From JALZVT01 sp964519335 (GTDB taxonomy: Bacteria; Pseudomonadota; Gammaproteobacteria; Pseudomonadales; Azotimanducaceae): DNA of 17,336 nucleotides. The notes beneath the pieces are model-generated. The model made no database searches. It saw only the letters and a program-made list of their open reading frames with translations, and was not told the origin of the DNA. The stretch lies in the NCBI GenBank assembly GCA_964519335.1, contig CAZFIA010000087.1, positions 1 through 17,336 on the forward strand. Direction: 5' to 3'. This document shows, piece by piece, positions 1-8,181 of the stretch. Each line of letters begins with the position of its first letter. Within the stretch, counting starts at the first letter, position 1. Made by a program: the position numbers and the translations under genes.

Positions 1-8
1 GGTCTCTG

Positions 9-1061
9 ATGAGCGCCTATCCGGTCACTCCAGATTCTGTAACCGATAGCTGGCTGGCGGGTGAATTAAAGCGTGAGGTAAAGGGCCTCAAGGTTGAGGC
101 CTTCGGCGAGGGTGCAGGTATAATCGGCCAGGTGACGCGGGCTACTTTTTTAAGCGGCGGCCAACCTGATTCGGTGATCATCAAGTTTCCCTCGGCGGCT
201 CCCGAAAATCGGGGGGTAGCCATGCACTACAACATGTATGGCCGAGAAGTAGACTTCTATCGAGATTACGCTGCGGAAATTCCGGTCCGCGTGCCCCAGT
301 GCTGGGCCGTTGAGTTTGACCCTGAATCACACGACTTTGTGCTGGTGCTCGAAGATCTCAAGGGGTACCGGCTGGGGGATCAGGTCGAAGGGGCAAGCCT
401 TAAAGATGCTCAGGCGACCGTGACTGCTATCGCGCGTATGCACGCAGCGAGTTGGGAAGTTAGCCTGCCCGGATTGGTATCCCACAACAATCCGGCTCAG
501 GTTGAAGGCATGCAGGCCGGCTTTGAGCTCGGTTGGCCAGTAGTACAAGAGCAGCTGAGTCATCTGATACCCGCGTCTGCCCTCGCCAGGGGCGCGCAAA
601 TGCCGGCAAATGTTTCACAACTGCTTAATCAGATGACCCAGGGGCCACAGTCGCTGGTTCATGCCGACGTTCGGCTGGATAACCTGTTCTTTGGGGCTGG
701 CCCGGATACGGCTGACATAGCACTGATTGATTGGCAGTCGGTGTGCAGCTCGTGCGGTGAGCAAGACCTGGCCTATTTCTTGACCCAGAGTCTGTCGCCC
801 GAGCTGCTCCGGGCCGAGGGAGACGGGCTTATAGAGCGCTACCATCAGGAGCTCCTGGCCAATGGCGTCAGCAATTACTCATTGGCGGACTGTCGCAGTC
901 GCTACCGGATTTCGGCAACCTATCTGATGTGCTACGCCGTCGTTATCTCAGGTACGCTGGATCTAGGCAACGAGCGGGGTGCGGCACTGGGGGCCGCGCT
1001 GCTTGGGCGCTGTCTGGCAGCGCTCGATGACCTCGATGCGTTTGAGCTCTTGATATCTTAA
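9..1061 (+). CDS. CHK/APH-type phosphotransferase family kinase
   Basis: This 350-residue protein has the protein-kinase-like fold of the aminoglycoside phosphotransferase and ecdysteroid-kinase-like (CHK) families. Visible motifs are a probable ATP-binding lysine (K59 in VIIKF), a glutamate in YGREVDFY (E80), the catalytic loop LVHADVRLDNLFF (H218, D220, N225) and the metal-binding ALIDWQ (D241). The spacing and the IDWQ form fit the CHK-like branch better than true antibiotic kinases, so it probably phosphorylates a hydroxyl on a small molecule. In bacteria such genes often sit in acyl-CoA, steroid or xenobiotic catabolic clusters, and here an SDR gene follows after 81 bases. Only eight bases precede the ATG, so the ribosome site and any upstream partner are outside the view, and a longer start cannot be excluded. 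The family is fairly sure; the substrate is unknown. Confidence 0.8.
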   Translation: MSAYPVTPDSVTDSWLAGELKREVKGLKVEAFGEGAGIIGQVTRATFLSGGQPDSVIIKFPSAAPENRGVAMHYNMYGREVDFYRDYAAEIPVRVPQCWAVEFDPESHDFVLVLEDLKGYRLGDQVEGASLKDAQATVTAIARMHAASWEVSLPGLVSHNNPAQVEGMQAGFELGWPVVQEQLSHLIPASALARGAQMPANVSQLLNQMTQGPQSLVHADVRLDNLFFGAGPDTADIALIDWQSVCSSCGEQDLAYFLTQSLSPELLRAEGDGLIERYHQELLANGVSNYSLADCRSRYRISATYLMCYAVVISGTLDLGNERGAALGAALLGRCLAALDDLDAFELLIS

Positions 1062-1142
1062 GCTCTTGAGCTCTCGCTCAGGTGGTGTCAGTGTTATTCA
1101 ACAAAACTAATTCTTGAACGTTCTTTATGAAAGGGGAAGCAA

Positions 1143-1901
1143 ATGGATCTGAAACTAAAAGGTAACAAGGCGCTCGTCACTGGTGGCACCAAGGGCATTG
1201 GTCGCGCTGTCGTTGAGGCGCTGTCTGATGAAGGCTGCGATATTGCTGTTTGTGCGCGTACCGATGCAGATGTACAGGCGTGCGTTGCAAGCCTCAAGGA
1301 CAAAGGCGTTAATGCATTTGGCAGAGGCTTTGATGTTGGCAACGCCGATGAACTTAAGGGCTTCATTACCGATGCAGGTAAAGAGCTCGGTGGTATCGAC
1401 ACATTCATTTCCAACGTGTCTGGCGGAAACGCACCGGGTGAAGAAGGCTGGCGCGCTAACTTTGAATACGACGTGATGGGTGCGGTGCGTGGCGTGGAAG
1501 CTATCGCGCCATTGCTTGAAGCGTCGAACAACGCAAGCATCGCTATGATCTCCTCAACGGCTGCGCTCGAGAAATTCATCGGCCCAAGCGCCTACAACGC
1601 CATGAAAGCGGCGGTTATTCAGTACGCGGGTGCCCTCGCTCAAGAGCTCGGGCCCAAAGGTGTGCGCGTTAACGCGATTTGCCCTGGACCCATTATGATC
1701 GAAGGTGGAGCCTGGGATCGTATCAAGCAGGGTATGAAAGAATTTTACGATGCAACCGTTGCAGAAATCCCAGCGGGTCGTATGGGCAGTGCAGAAGAAG
1801 TGGCGGCACAGATCACGTTGCTTTCGAGCCCAATGGGTGCGTTCACCACGGGCGCTAACATTGTGATCGACGGCGGTTTCACCAAGCGCATTCAATTCTA
1901 G
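1143..1901 (+). CDS. SDR family NAD(P)-dependent oxidoreductase
   Basis: A classical short-chain dehydrogenase/reductase of normal length (252 residues). The N-terminal Rossmann glycine motif is TGGTKGIG (residues 13-20), the usual NNAG is replaced by NVSG (91-94), and the active site has S138 followed by Y151-N-A-M-K155. The PGPI segment after the catalytic helix and the C-terminal GANIVIDGGF are also typical. It should interconvert a secondary alcohol and a ketone (or reduce a 3-oxoacyl thioester) using NAD(P) in the cytosol. The start is well supported: AAGGGGAA at 1131-1138 lies four bases before the ATG. The ThuA-like gene begins 41 bases downstream on the same strand, suggesting cotranscription. 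No acidic or basic residue pattern was read firmly enough to choose NAD over NADP, and the substrate is unknown. Confidence 0.9.
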   Translation: MDLKLKGNKALVTGGTKGIGRAVVEALSDEGCDIAVCARTDADVQACVASLKDKGVNAFGRGFDVGNADELKGFITDAGKELGGIDTFISNVSGGNAPGEEGWRANFEYDVMGAVRGVEAIAPLLEASNNASIAMISSTAALEKFIGPSAYNAMKAAVIQYAGALAQELGPKGVRVNAICPGPIMIEGGAWDRIKQGMKEFYDATVAEIPAGRMGSAEEVAAQITLLSSPMGAFTTGANIVIDGGFTKRIQF

Positions 1902-1942
1902 ACGCGGTGCGAACCGAAGAGGGCTAAACGAGGGGCTGAGGG

Positions 1943-2695
1943 ATGAGTGACGAACACAAGACAGTGCAGGTCTATCTGGTGGTCGCTGGCGACTACCATG
2001 ATATGGACCACGCCCGACTCGAGCTGCTGAAGTTACTGGCTGAACACGAATCCATGCGGGTTCAAGTGGCCGGTAACTACAACGATCTCGAAGCGATTGC
2101 TGCGAGCGATATGCTCATCAGCTACACCTGCAACCTGGTGCCCGAGCTGCATCAGCAGGAAGCGCTGCGTGATTATGTTAAAAGTGGCAAAAAGTGGTTC
2201 GCGCTGCATGGTACCAACTCGATTCTGGAGTTCACCGACGACGGTGTCGCCGCCCCGGAGACCGCTCCGGTACTCATGGAGACCCTGGGCACGCAGTTTC
2301 TTGCTCATCCGCCTATTCAGCCCTTTAAGGTGACGGCCTCAGACCCTGAGCATGAGCTGGTAAAAGGTGTGGGTGAGTTTGAAACCGACGATGAGCTGTA
2401 TCTGTGTCGCATCCATGGTGATCTGCACTATCTGCTTGAAACCCGTTTTGTGGGCGAGGCGACAGGCTTTGTGTTGGCCGATTGGCCAGACGATGTGCCG
2501 CATCCGGTCTACTACATTAAAAAGGTAGGCGCGGGAGAGGTGCTGTACCTGAATTTGGGTCATTGCCGGGGTCACTATGACATGCAACCGATGGTGGATT
2601 ACTACCCCGAGATAGAACGGGGCAGTTGGGATAAACCGGAATACTACGAGCTGCTTCGACGCGGCTTGCGGTACTGTGCAGGAATGGCGGTTTAG
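1943..2695 (+). CDS. ThuA-like domain protein
   Basis: A 250-residue protein resembling the ThuA family (class I glutamine-amidotransferase-like fold, named for trehalose utilization). Recognisable features are the N-terminal strand QVYLVVAGDYHDMDHAR, the central YVKSGKKWFALHGTNS segment (about residues 78-93), the HPPIQPFKV strand followed by DPEHELVKGVGEF (about 116-145), and a late GAGEVLYLNLGHCRGHYD segment. These match the order in ThuA-like domains, which usually have GKGLVGLH and HP-associated segments. No signal peptide is seen, so a cytosolic location is likely. The biochemical role of most ThuA-like proteins is not established, although some are linked to sugar oxidation. A purine-rich GAGGGGCTGAGGG lies just before the ATG. 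The stop codon overlaps the GTG start of the next gene by one base, so the two are translationally coupled. Confidence 0.75.
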   Translation: MSDEHKTVQVYLVVAGDYHDMDHARLELLKLLAEHESMRVQVAGNYNDLEAIAASDMLISYTCNLVPELHQQEALRDYVKSGKKWFALHGTNSILEFTDDGVAAPETAPVLMETLGTQFLAHPPIQPFKVTASDPEHELVKGVGEFETDDELYLCRIHGDLHYLLETRFVGEATGFVLADWPDDVPHPVYYIKKVGAGEVLYLNLGHCRGHYDMQPMVDYYPEIERGSWDKPEYYELLRRGLRYCAGMAV

Positions 2696-3687
2696 TGGCC
2701 CAATCCTCCAATAAGCCCTTTCGATTTGCGGTTCAGAGTTTTAACGCGGAATCGGCCAGCGAGTGGCGTGATCGCGCACGGCAGGTAGAAGACCTTGGCT
2801 ACAGCGCATTGCATGTAGCCGATCACATTCTGGGGCCGGGTCCTGCGCTTGAGCGTTCGCAGCATCCCGTGCAGAACCTCGCGGCCGTGCCTGCGATGTG
2901 TTTTGCCGCCGCCGCAACCAGCGAGTTACGTATTGGTTGCCGGGTGTTTTGTATCGATTACCGATTGCCCGTCATGCTTATCAAGGAAGCGCTAACGATT
3001 GACCTGTTGTCCGAGGGTCGTCTTGAGTTGGGGCTAGGAGCTGGATGGCTTGCGGATGAGTATCAGGCGATTGGTCTTCAGCTTGATTCACCCGGACGTC
3101 GTATCAAGCGACTTGAGAACGCGATCGGAGCGTTTCGTCAGTTTGCCGGATCAGACGCCGTAAGCGTAGCTAACAAAGATGTGAGCTGGAGCGAGTTTGA
3201 GGGTGTACCCAAAGCCTTTGCGCGAACGGACACGCAGTTGCCGCCACTTATGATTGGTGGTGGCGCGCCAAAGATCCTAGGGCTTGCGGGGCGCGAGGCC
3301 GATATCGTTAGCCTCAATTTTAATAACCGCTCCGGTATGATTGGACCCGACGGCGTTGGTCTTTCTACCTCGGAAGAAACGGCCAAGAAAGTGGGCTGGA
3401 TTAAAGAGGGCGCTGGCCAGCGCTTTGAGTCTCTCGAGCTTGAGATCGGTGCCTACTTCACCGTGGTTACTCCGGATCCTGAACCTGTATTAGGCCAGTT
3501 TGCTCAGGGCTTTGGCCTGTCACCTGAAGAGATGACCAATCATCCGCATGCATTGATTGGCAGCGTCGAACAGATCGTCGATACGCTCGAAGCGCGGCGT
3601 GACGCCTTTGGTATTAGCTATGTCACCGTGGGTGATGCTGCGATGGAGATGTTCGCGCCCGTTGTTGCCCAGCTCGCTGGTAAATAG
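2695..3687 (+). CDS. LLM-class (F420/flavin-dependent) oxidoreductase
   Basis: A 330-residue TIM-barrel oxidoreductase of the luciferase-like monooxygenase superfamily. It resembles the actinobacterial F420-dependent MSMEG_2516-type family, from recalled family patterns: PFRFAVQSF at the start, VEDLGYSALHVADH (31-44), KEALTIDLLSEGRLELGLGAGWLADEY (97-123), PPLMIGGGAP (183-192) and LAGREADIVSLN. It would use F420 or FMN to oxidise or reduce a small substrate in the cytosol. The start is GTG in TAGTG, sharing its G with the ThuA stop; no in-frame ATG lies nearby, and the N-terminal strand would be lost if a later start were used. The segment between residues 150 and 175 departs from the usual SGEHY-type loop. 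Whether the cofactor is F420 or flavin cannot be settled here. Confidence 0.82.
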   Translation: MAQSSNKPFRFAVQSFNAESASEWRDRARQVEDLGYSALHVADHILGPGPALERSQHPVQNLAAVPAMCFAAAATSELRIGCRVFCIDYRLPVMLIKEALTIDLLSEGRLELGLGAGWLADEYQAIGLQLDSPGRRIKRLENAIGAFRQFAGSDAVSVANKDVSWSEFEGVPKAFARTDTQLPPLMIGGGAPKILGLAGREADIVSLNFNNRSGMIGPDGVGLSTSEETAKKVGWIKEGAGQRFESLELEIGAYFTVVTPDPEPVLGQFAQGFGLSPEEMTNHPHALIGSVEQIVDTLEARRDAFGISYVTVGDAAMEMFAPVVAQLAGK

Positions 3688-3797
3688 TTAAGCGCGTCGG
3701 CCCCATGCTCCCCAGGAGTCTGAGAGACCTTGAGGACTGCATATTTTCACTAGAAATTCGTTTACCCTTCCGCGTGACCTTCGTTTGAGTAACTCTC

Positions 3798-5444
3798 ATG
3801 GCTGATGCTTCCGTGTCGAAAGACGCAATCCCCGATGGCCTGCGCGGCCTCGATCTTCTGAACAACCCCCGGTTCAACAAGGCGACGTCGTTCAACGCCG
3901 AAGAACGCGAGCGGTTAGGCCTGCGCGGATTAATGCCGCCAGCAGTCTTCACCCAAGAGGAGGAAATAACGCGTGTGCTCGAAAGCATGCGACGCAAAAC
4001 TTCAGATATAGAGAAGTACATTTTTCTGCAAGCGCTTGCCAGTCGAAACGAGCGGTTGTTCTATCGCGTCGCAATAGAGAATATCGACGAGATCATGCCG
4101 CTCATTTACACGCCTACGGTAGGCCAGGCGTGCCAGGAGTTTGCCCAGAATTTCCGGCAGCCCAAAGGGCTCTATGTTACGCGCGAAGATCGCGGCGAGG
4201 TTGCAAAAGTGCTGGCTAACTGGCCGGCGAAAAAAGTGCAGGTTGTTGTGGTTACCGATGGTGAGCGCATTCTTGGTCTGGGTGACCTTGGCGCCAACGG
4301 TATGGGTATTCCTATCGGTAAACTCGCGCTGTACTGCGCGCTTGCCGGAATAACTCCAGATGAAACCTTACCCATCATGCTGGATGTGGGCACTCAAAAC
4401 GAAACTCTACGAGACGATCCGCTTTACATGGGCTTACGTCAGGAGCGTTTACGGGGCGATGAATACACCGCGCTGGTTGATGAGTTGGTAGATGCAATTA
4501 AGGTCCAGTATCCCGACTGCTTGATTCAGTTCGAAGATTTTGCGACACCCAATGCGATTGCCTTGCTCGAGCGTTTTAGGGAATCCTGTCTCTGCTTTAA
4601 CGACGACATTCAGGGCACGGCGGCTGTTGCTTTGTCAGGTGTATACGCATCAACTCGTATTTCCGGCATTGATTTTAAAGATCTCAAAATCATGTTTCTT
4701 GGCGCAGGCTCAGCGGCAACAGGTATTGGAGACCTGATGGTAGATGCTTTGGTTGACGCCGGTTTACCCGCAGAAGAAGCCATTAAACGTCTGCTGTTTA
4801 TCGATTCAGGTGGACTGGTGGTGGCTGAGCGCCACAATGAGCTTGCGTCACACAAACGGCCTTTCGCGCACGAGCTTGCGCCCCAGGGCTTTGAAGAAGC
4901 CATTGCTACCCACAAACCGCACGTGCTGATCGGTGCAACTGGCTCGCCGGGTGCCTTTACCGAGAAAGTGATTAGTTTGATGGCAGACAACCACGACCGT
5001 CCCACCATATTTGCGTTATCAAATCCCACAGCACGCGCTGAGTGCACGGCGGAGCAGGCGTACCAGGCGAGCTCGGGTCGGGCGGTGTTCGCCAGCGGCA
5101 GTCCTTTTGCTCCGGTTGATTTCGGCAGTCAGAGGTTTGTTCCGGGGCAGGGTAACAACGCCTACATTTTCCCGGGTCTTGGATTGGGTGCTGTTGCTGT
5201 TGGTATCAAGTATTTACCTTCGGAACTGTTCCTGACAGCGGCCAAGTCTCTCGCACAGCAAGTGAGCGAGAGTCAGCTTGAGCAGGGTACGCTCTATCCC
5301 CGGCTTTCGGATATTCGCGAGGTGTCGTTGCAGATTGCGGTGGAAGTGGCAGAAGATGCTTACGCTCGCGATCTGGCAACCGTTAGCCGACCTGAGGATC
5401 TGCGCGGCTTTATTGCCGAGCAGATGTTTGAGCCTTCTTACTAG
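3798..5444 (+). CDS. maeA: NAD-dependent malic enzyme
   Basis: Oxidative decarboxylation of L-malate to pyruvate and CO2 with reduction of NAD; a cytosolic link between the TCA cycle and gluconeogenesis or acetyl-CoA supply. The 548-residue length is that of the long malic enzymes (E. coli MaeA type, mitochondrial ME2). Key residues align with the known active site: Y104 in YTPTVGQACQEF, K175 in GIPIGKLALY, metal ligands E246 and D247 (QFEDF) and D270 (FNDDIQGTAA), and the dinucleotide motif GAGSAATG (302-309). SNPT occurs near residue 415. The start has only a weak ribosome site (GAGT about eight bases upstream), but the N-terminus DGLRGLDLLNNPRFNKATSF is the normal family beginning. It is probably monocistronic, in a 110-base gap after the LLM gene and ending 17 bases from the convergent ADH. 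NAD preference is inferred from family length. Confidence 0.93.
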   Translation: MADASVSKDAIPDGLRGLDLLNNPRFNKATSFNAEERERLGLRGLMPPAVFTQEEEITRVLESMRRKTSDIEKYIFLQALASRNERLFYRVAIENIDEIMPLIYTPTVGQACQEFAQNFRQPKGLYVTREDRGEVAKVLANWPAKKVQVVVVTDGERILGLGDLGANGMGIPIGKLALYCALAGITPDETLPIMLDVGTQNETLRDDPLYMGLRQERLRGDEYTALVDELVDAIKVQYPDCLIQFEDFATPNAIALLERFRESCLCFNDDIQGTAAVALSGVYASTRISGIDFKDLKIMFLGAGSAATGIGDLMVDALVDAGLPAEEAIKRLLFIDSGGLVVAERHNELASHKRPFAHELAPQGFEEAIATHKPHVLIGATGSPGAFTEKVISLMADNHDRPTIFALSNPTARAECTAEQAYQASSGRAVFASGSPFAPVDFGSQRFVPGQGNNAYIFPGLGLGAVAVGIKYLPSELFLTAAKSLAQQVSESQLEQGTLYPRLSDIREVSLQIAVEVAEDAYARDLATVSRPEDLRGFIAEQMFEPSY

Positions 5445-5461
5445 GAAGCGGTTGCAATCGG

Positions 5462-6493
5462 TTAGCGCGGATCGACTAACACTTTGACCTGTTCCGGATT
5501 GCGCGCAAGGCCTGCAAAGGCAGCGTCCATGTCGGCGAGCTTCACCGTTGAGGTGTGCAGCTTGTCTACTTGAATTCGTCCATCGTCGATAAGCGACTGG
5601 GCTATGAAGAATTCTTCGCGCGCTGCCGCGATCGATGCGCTCAACCTAATCTCTTTAACTAACCAGTAAGCGGCCTGGATATCTGCAGTGCCGTTGGCGA
5701 CACCTACCAGAGAGACGACCCCGCCGCGGCGTGCGAGGGTTACGGCCTGATTGATGGTGGCGGGAATGCCTGCGCATTCAAACACCACATCTGCGCCCCC
5801 TTCGCCGACATGCCGAAGCAGCTTTTCGGTGGCATCTTCTTCGGCAGGGTCGAGGACAAGATCTGCGCCGGTCAGCGCTGCGAGTTTGCGTCGCTCAGGT
5901 GCCGGTTCGAGCAATACGCAAGTGCCGGCGCCGGCGGCCCTCGCACACTGCAACACCAGCAGGCCAATGGGTCCGCCGCCTATGACTACGACACTGTCGC
6001 CGAGGCGAATGTCAGTGCGGCGGAGAGCGTGCACCGCGATAGCAGTGGGTTCTATAAGACTTGCCTGTTCGTCGGAGAGTGCAGAGGTCACCCCGTATAG
6101 CCGACTGCCGTCAAACGCGATGCGTGGCGCAAAGCCACCGTGTTCGGCCGCCATGGGGCCCTGGCCGCAAATGGCGGCAAAGGCCACCTCACAGTGATCT
6201 GCGTCGCCGCGTTGACAGGTTGCACACTGACCGCAGGCGCTGCGGCCACCCACGGCCACGCGATCGCCTTCTTTACAGGTGGTCACATCTGAAGGCACTT
6301 CAGCCGCGTGTCCAACCCACTCGTGGCCGCAGATCGCAGGGTTGTAGGGCTCGCCTGAGAGCCAGGCATGCAGGTCGGTGCCGCAAATACCGCAATAGCT
6401 GATATCAACCACCACCTTTCCAGGGCTGGCTACAGGGTCTGCAAATTCTTTGAGCGCTATGGTTTCTTTGCCCGTTACCAGTGCTGCGTGCAT
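5462..6493 (-). CDS. Zinc-dependent alcohol dehydrogenase (MDR family)
   Basis: A 343-residue medium-chain dehydrogenase/reductase. Catalytic zinc ligands are C37 in GICGTDLH, H57-E58 in CGHEWVG and E148 in LIEPTAIAVHA. The structural zinc site has four cysteines, C87, C90, C93 and C101. The Rossmann motif is GGGPIG (172-177). The EP-type third ligand and the GTDLH form point to the polyol/2,3-butanediol/sorbitol/threonine dehydrogenase branch rather than to ethanol dehydrogenases. It should oxidise a secondary alcohol or diol with NAD(P) in the cytosol. It is transcribed divergently from the acyl-CoA synthetase across a 110-base region, so the two may share a regulator, and it ends 17 bases from malic enzyme. 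The ribosome site is weak (ACAGG). An alcohol product of the oxygenase cluster is a possible substrate, but that is inference. Confidence 0.88.
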   Translation of the reverse strand: MHAALVTGKETIALKEFADPVASPGKVVVDISYCGICGTDLHAWLSGEPYNPAICGHEWVGHAAEVPSDVTTCKEGDRVAVGGRSACGQCATCQRGDADHCEVAFAAICGQGPMAAEHGGFAPRIAFDGSRLYGVTSALSDEQASLIEPTAIAVHALRRTDIRLGDSVVVIGGGPIGLLVLQCARAAGAGTCVLLEPAPERRKLAALTGADLVLDPAEEDATEKLLRHVGEGGADVVFECAGIPATINQAVTLARRGGVVSLVGVANGTADIQAAYWLVKEIRLSASIAAAREEFFIAQSLIDDGRIQVDKLHTSTVKLADMDAAFAGLARNPEQVKVLVDPR

Positions 6494-6548
6494 AGCGTTG
6501 CCTGTAGTGCCGAAATATGGACCGCTGAGTATAACCTCACAGATCAGC

Positions 6549-6577
6549 TTGACCGTTATTTCAGGTCTGGGTTTACT
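6549..6577 (+). promoter_or_regulatory. Candidate sigma-70 promoter for the acyl-CoA synthetase operon
   Basis: TTGACC (6549-6554, five of six consensus bases) and TTTACT (6572-6577, four of six) are separated by exactly 17 bases. They lie 27 bases upstream of the acyl-CoA synthetase ATG in the 110-base divergent gap. The resulting leader would be about 20 bases and would contain the GGGAGG ribosome site. The match is by eye, with no statistical background, so confidence is limited. Confidence 0.35.
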
Positions 6578-6603
6578 GGGCGATTGGATCGGGAGGCCCG
6601 CTT

Positions 6604-8124
6604 ATGAATCTTTTTGAACATGTCGCAGATACGCAAGCCATCGCTCTGCGTGATGCAAGCATTGAGCTTAGCTGGCAGCAGTTAGATGACATTTTGAGTC
6701 GCTTCGCCAATCGGTTGCAGCAGGAGCCGCTTGGCGAACGACGGCGTATCGCGGTGTTTGCCGAGAACGCGGTAGAAACTGGTATGGCCAACCTGGGAGG
6801 GCTACTTGCTGGCACGTCAGTTGTGCCCGTGAATTTCCATCTCACTGCGGACGAAGCCGCCTACATTCTGGAAGACTCCGGGGCCACGGTTTTGTTTGTT
6901 GGTCCGGAGACTGCCGAGCGGGGGATTGCTGCTGCGCACCAGGCAGGTGTTGCCACGGTGGTTGGCTGGCGCACAGGGAATACCTCTGATGACGTGGTTG
7001 ATTGGGAGAATTTTGTTCAGCAGGGTGATGCGTCTTGCCCTGATTTAGATCTGAAACCTTTGCCTAACCTGCTCTACACGTCGGGGACCACGGGCAGACC
7101 AAAAGGCACAGAACTGCCGCCCACGATGTTCGCCGGGGGTGCCACGATTCGCGAGCACATGCTTGCGCTGCGTGAATCGCCAATGGCGCCGCTTGGACCA
7201 CATATCATTGTGGGGCCCATGTATCACACCGGTCCGTTATCAGGTGCGCGCATACTGGTGGCGGGAACGCCAAGTGTGGTGATGGGCAAGTTCGACGCTG
7301 AAGCCACGCTTGCGGCAATCGAGAAATACAAAACGGCAACCACTGTGATGGTGCCGACTCACTTTGTGCGCATGCTTGCTCTGCCTGATGAGGTGAAAGC
7401 GAAATACGATATGTCCAGTCTTGAGCGCGTCTCCCATACTGGGGCGAAATGCCCGGTGGAGGTTAAGAAGGCCATGATCGACTGGTGGGGGCCCGTGTTC
7501 ACCGATGCCTATGGCGCAAGCGAAGTTGGCACCACCTGCATGATTACCTCAGAAGAATGGCTTGAACACCCGGGGTCTGTTGGTCAGTCGGTGCCGCCCT
7601 TTACGGCGATGGTTCTTGATGATGATAACAATGAAGTTGAAGCCGGAACTGAGGGCAGATTGTTCTTCAAGGACGATACCGGCAGAGGTGTGGTGTACCA
7701 CAACGATCCGGAGAAGTCGGCGGCCGCACATATTGCACCGGGCGTATTTACCCTTGGCGAAATCGGCTACATGGATGCTGATGGCTACGTGTACATCACC
7801 GATCGATTCAGCGACATGGTGGTTTCAGGCGGCGTGAATCTCTATCCTGCGGAAGCAGAACAGGTGATCATTGACCACGACGACGTACTCGATGTTGCTT
7901 GTATCGGCGTTCCCCACGCCGAGATGGGTGAGGAGCTGCGGGCCCTGGTTATCCCTCGAGAGGGAGCAACCGTCAGTGAAGCTGAACTGATCAACTTCTG
8001 TCGAGACCGACTGTCAACCTACAAGTGCCCCAGAAGCCTCGAGTTTGTGTCTGACCTTGGGCGCAACACCATGGGCAAAATTAACAAGCGCAAACTCAGA
8101 GCGCCTTATTGGGCGGACGCATAA
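6604..8124 (+). CDS. Acyl-CoA synthetase (AMP-binding, ANL superfamily)
   Basis: ATP-dependent activation of a carboxylic acid to its CoA thioester through an acyl-adenylate. The 506-residue protein has the full set of ANL motifs: P-loop-like YTSGTTGRPKG (158-168), the adenine-binding YGASEVG (303-309), the hinge region GYMDADGYVYITDRFSDMVVSGGVN (from about 385), and the catalytic lysine in TMGKINKRKLR (K492). No membrane segment is visible. The start has a good GGGAGG ribosome site (6591-6596) seven bases before the ATG. It is the first gene of a tight plus-strand run with a small protein, a Rieske oxygenase and a thioesterase, so its substrate is probably the acid that the oxygenase acts on or releases. 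Fatty, aromatic, terpenoid and steroid side-chain acids are all possible; specificity cannot be read by eye. Confidence 0.92.
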   Translation: MNLFEHVADTQAIALRDASIELSWQQLDDILSRFANRLQQEPLGERRRIAVFAENAVETGMANLGGLLAGTSVVPVNFHLTADEAAYILEDSGATVLFVGPETAERGIAAAHQAGVATVVGWRTGNTSDDVVDWENFVQQGDASCPDLDLKPLPNLLYTSGTTGRPKGTELPPTMFAGGATIREHMLALRESPMAPLGPHIIVGPMYHTGPLSGARILVAGTPSVVMGKFDAEATLAAIEKYKTATTVMVPTHFVRMLALPDEVKAKYDMSSLERVSHTGAKCPVEVKKAMIDWWGPVFTDAYGASEVGTTCMITSEEWLEHPGSVGQSVPPFTAMVLDDDNNEVEAGTEGRLFFKDDTGRGVVYHNDPEKSAAAHIAPGVFTLGEIGYMDADGYVYITDRFSDMVVSGGVNLYPAEAEQVIIDHDDVLDVACIGVPHAEMGEELRALVIPREGATVSEAELINFCRDRLSTYKCPRSLEFVSDLGRNTMGKINKRKLRAPYWADA

Positions 8125-8181
8125 AACCATCAGTCTCGACTGTTTTGCGTTATTCTAGGGCGAAGAGAGGAGAGAGCAGCT

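Noticed and set aside
1094..1579. Minus-strand ORF (161 codons) opposite the SDR gene
   Set aside because: Antisense to a well-motifed SDR; Ser/Pro/Ala-rich low-complexity product.
3688..3797. Promoter or terminator in the gap before malic enzyme
   Set aside because: TTGAGG at 3730 has no -10 at a proper distance, and the only stem (CTCC-CCA-GGAG) is four pairs without a T-run.
5751..6197. Plus-strand ORF (148 codons) opposite the zinc ADH
   Set aside because: Antisense shadow of the ADH Rossmann region, no ribosome site or domain.
8125..8181. Terminator-like CAGT-CTCG-ACTG followed by TTTT after the acyl-CoA synthetase
   Set aside because: The stem is only four pairs, and a ribosome site and next gene follow immediately, so read-through is more likely.
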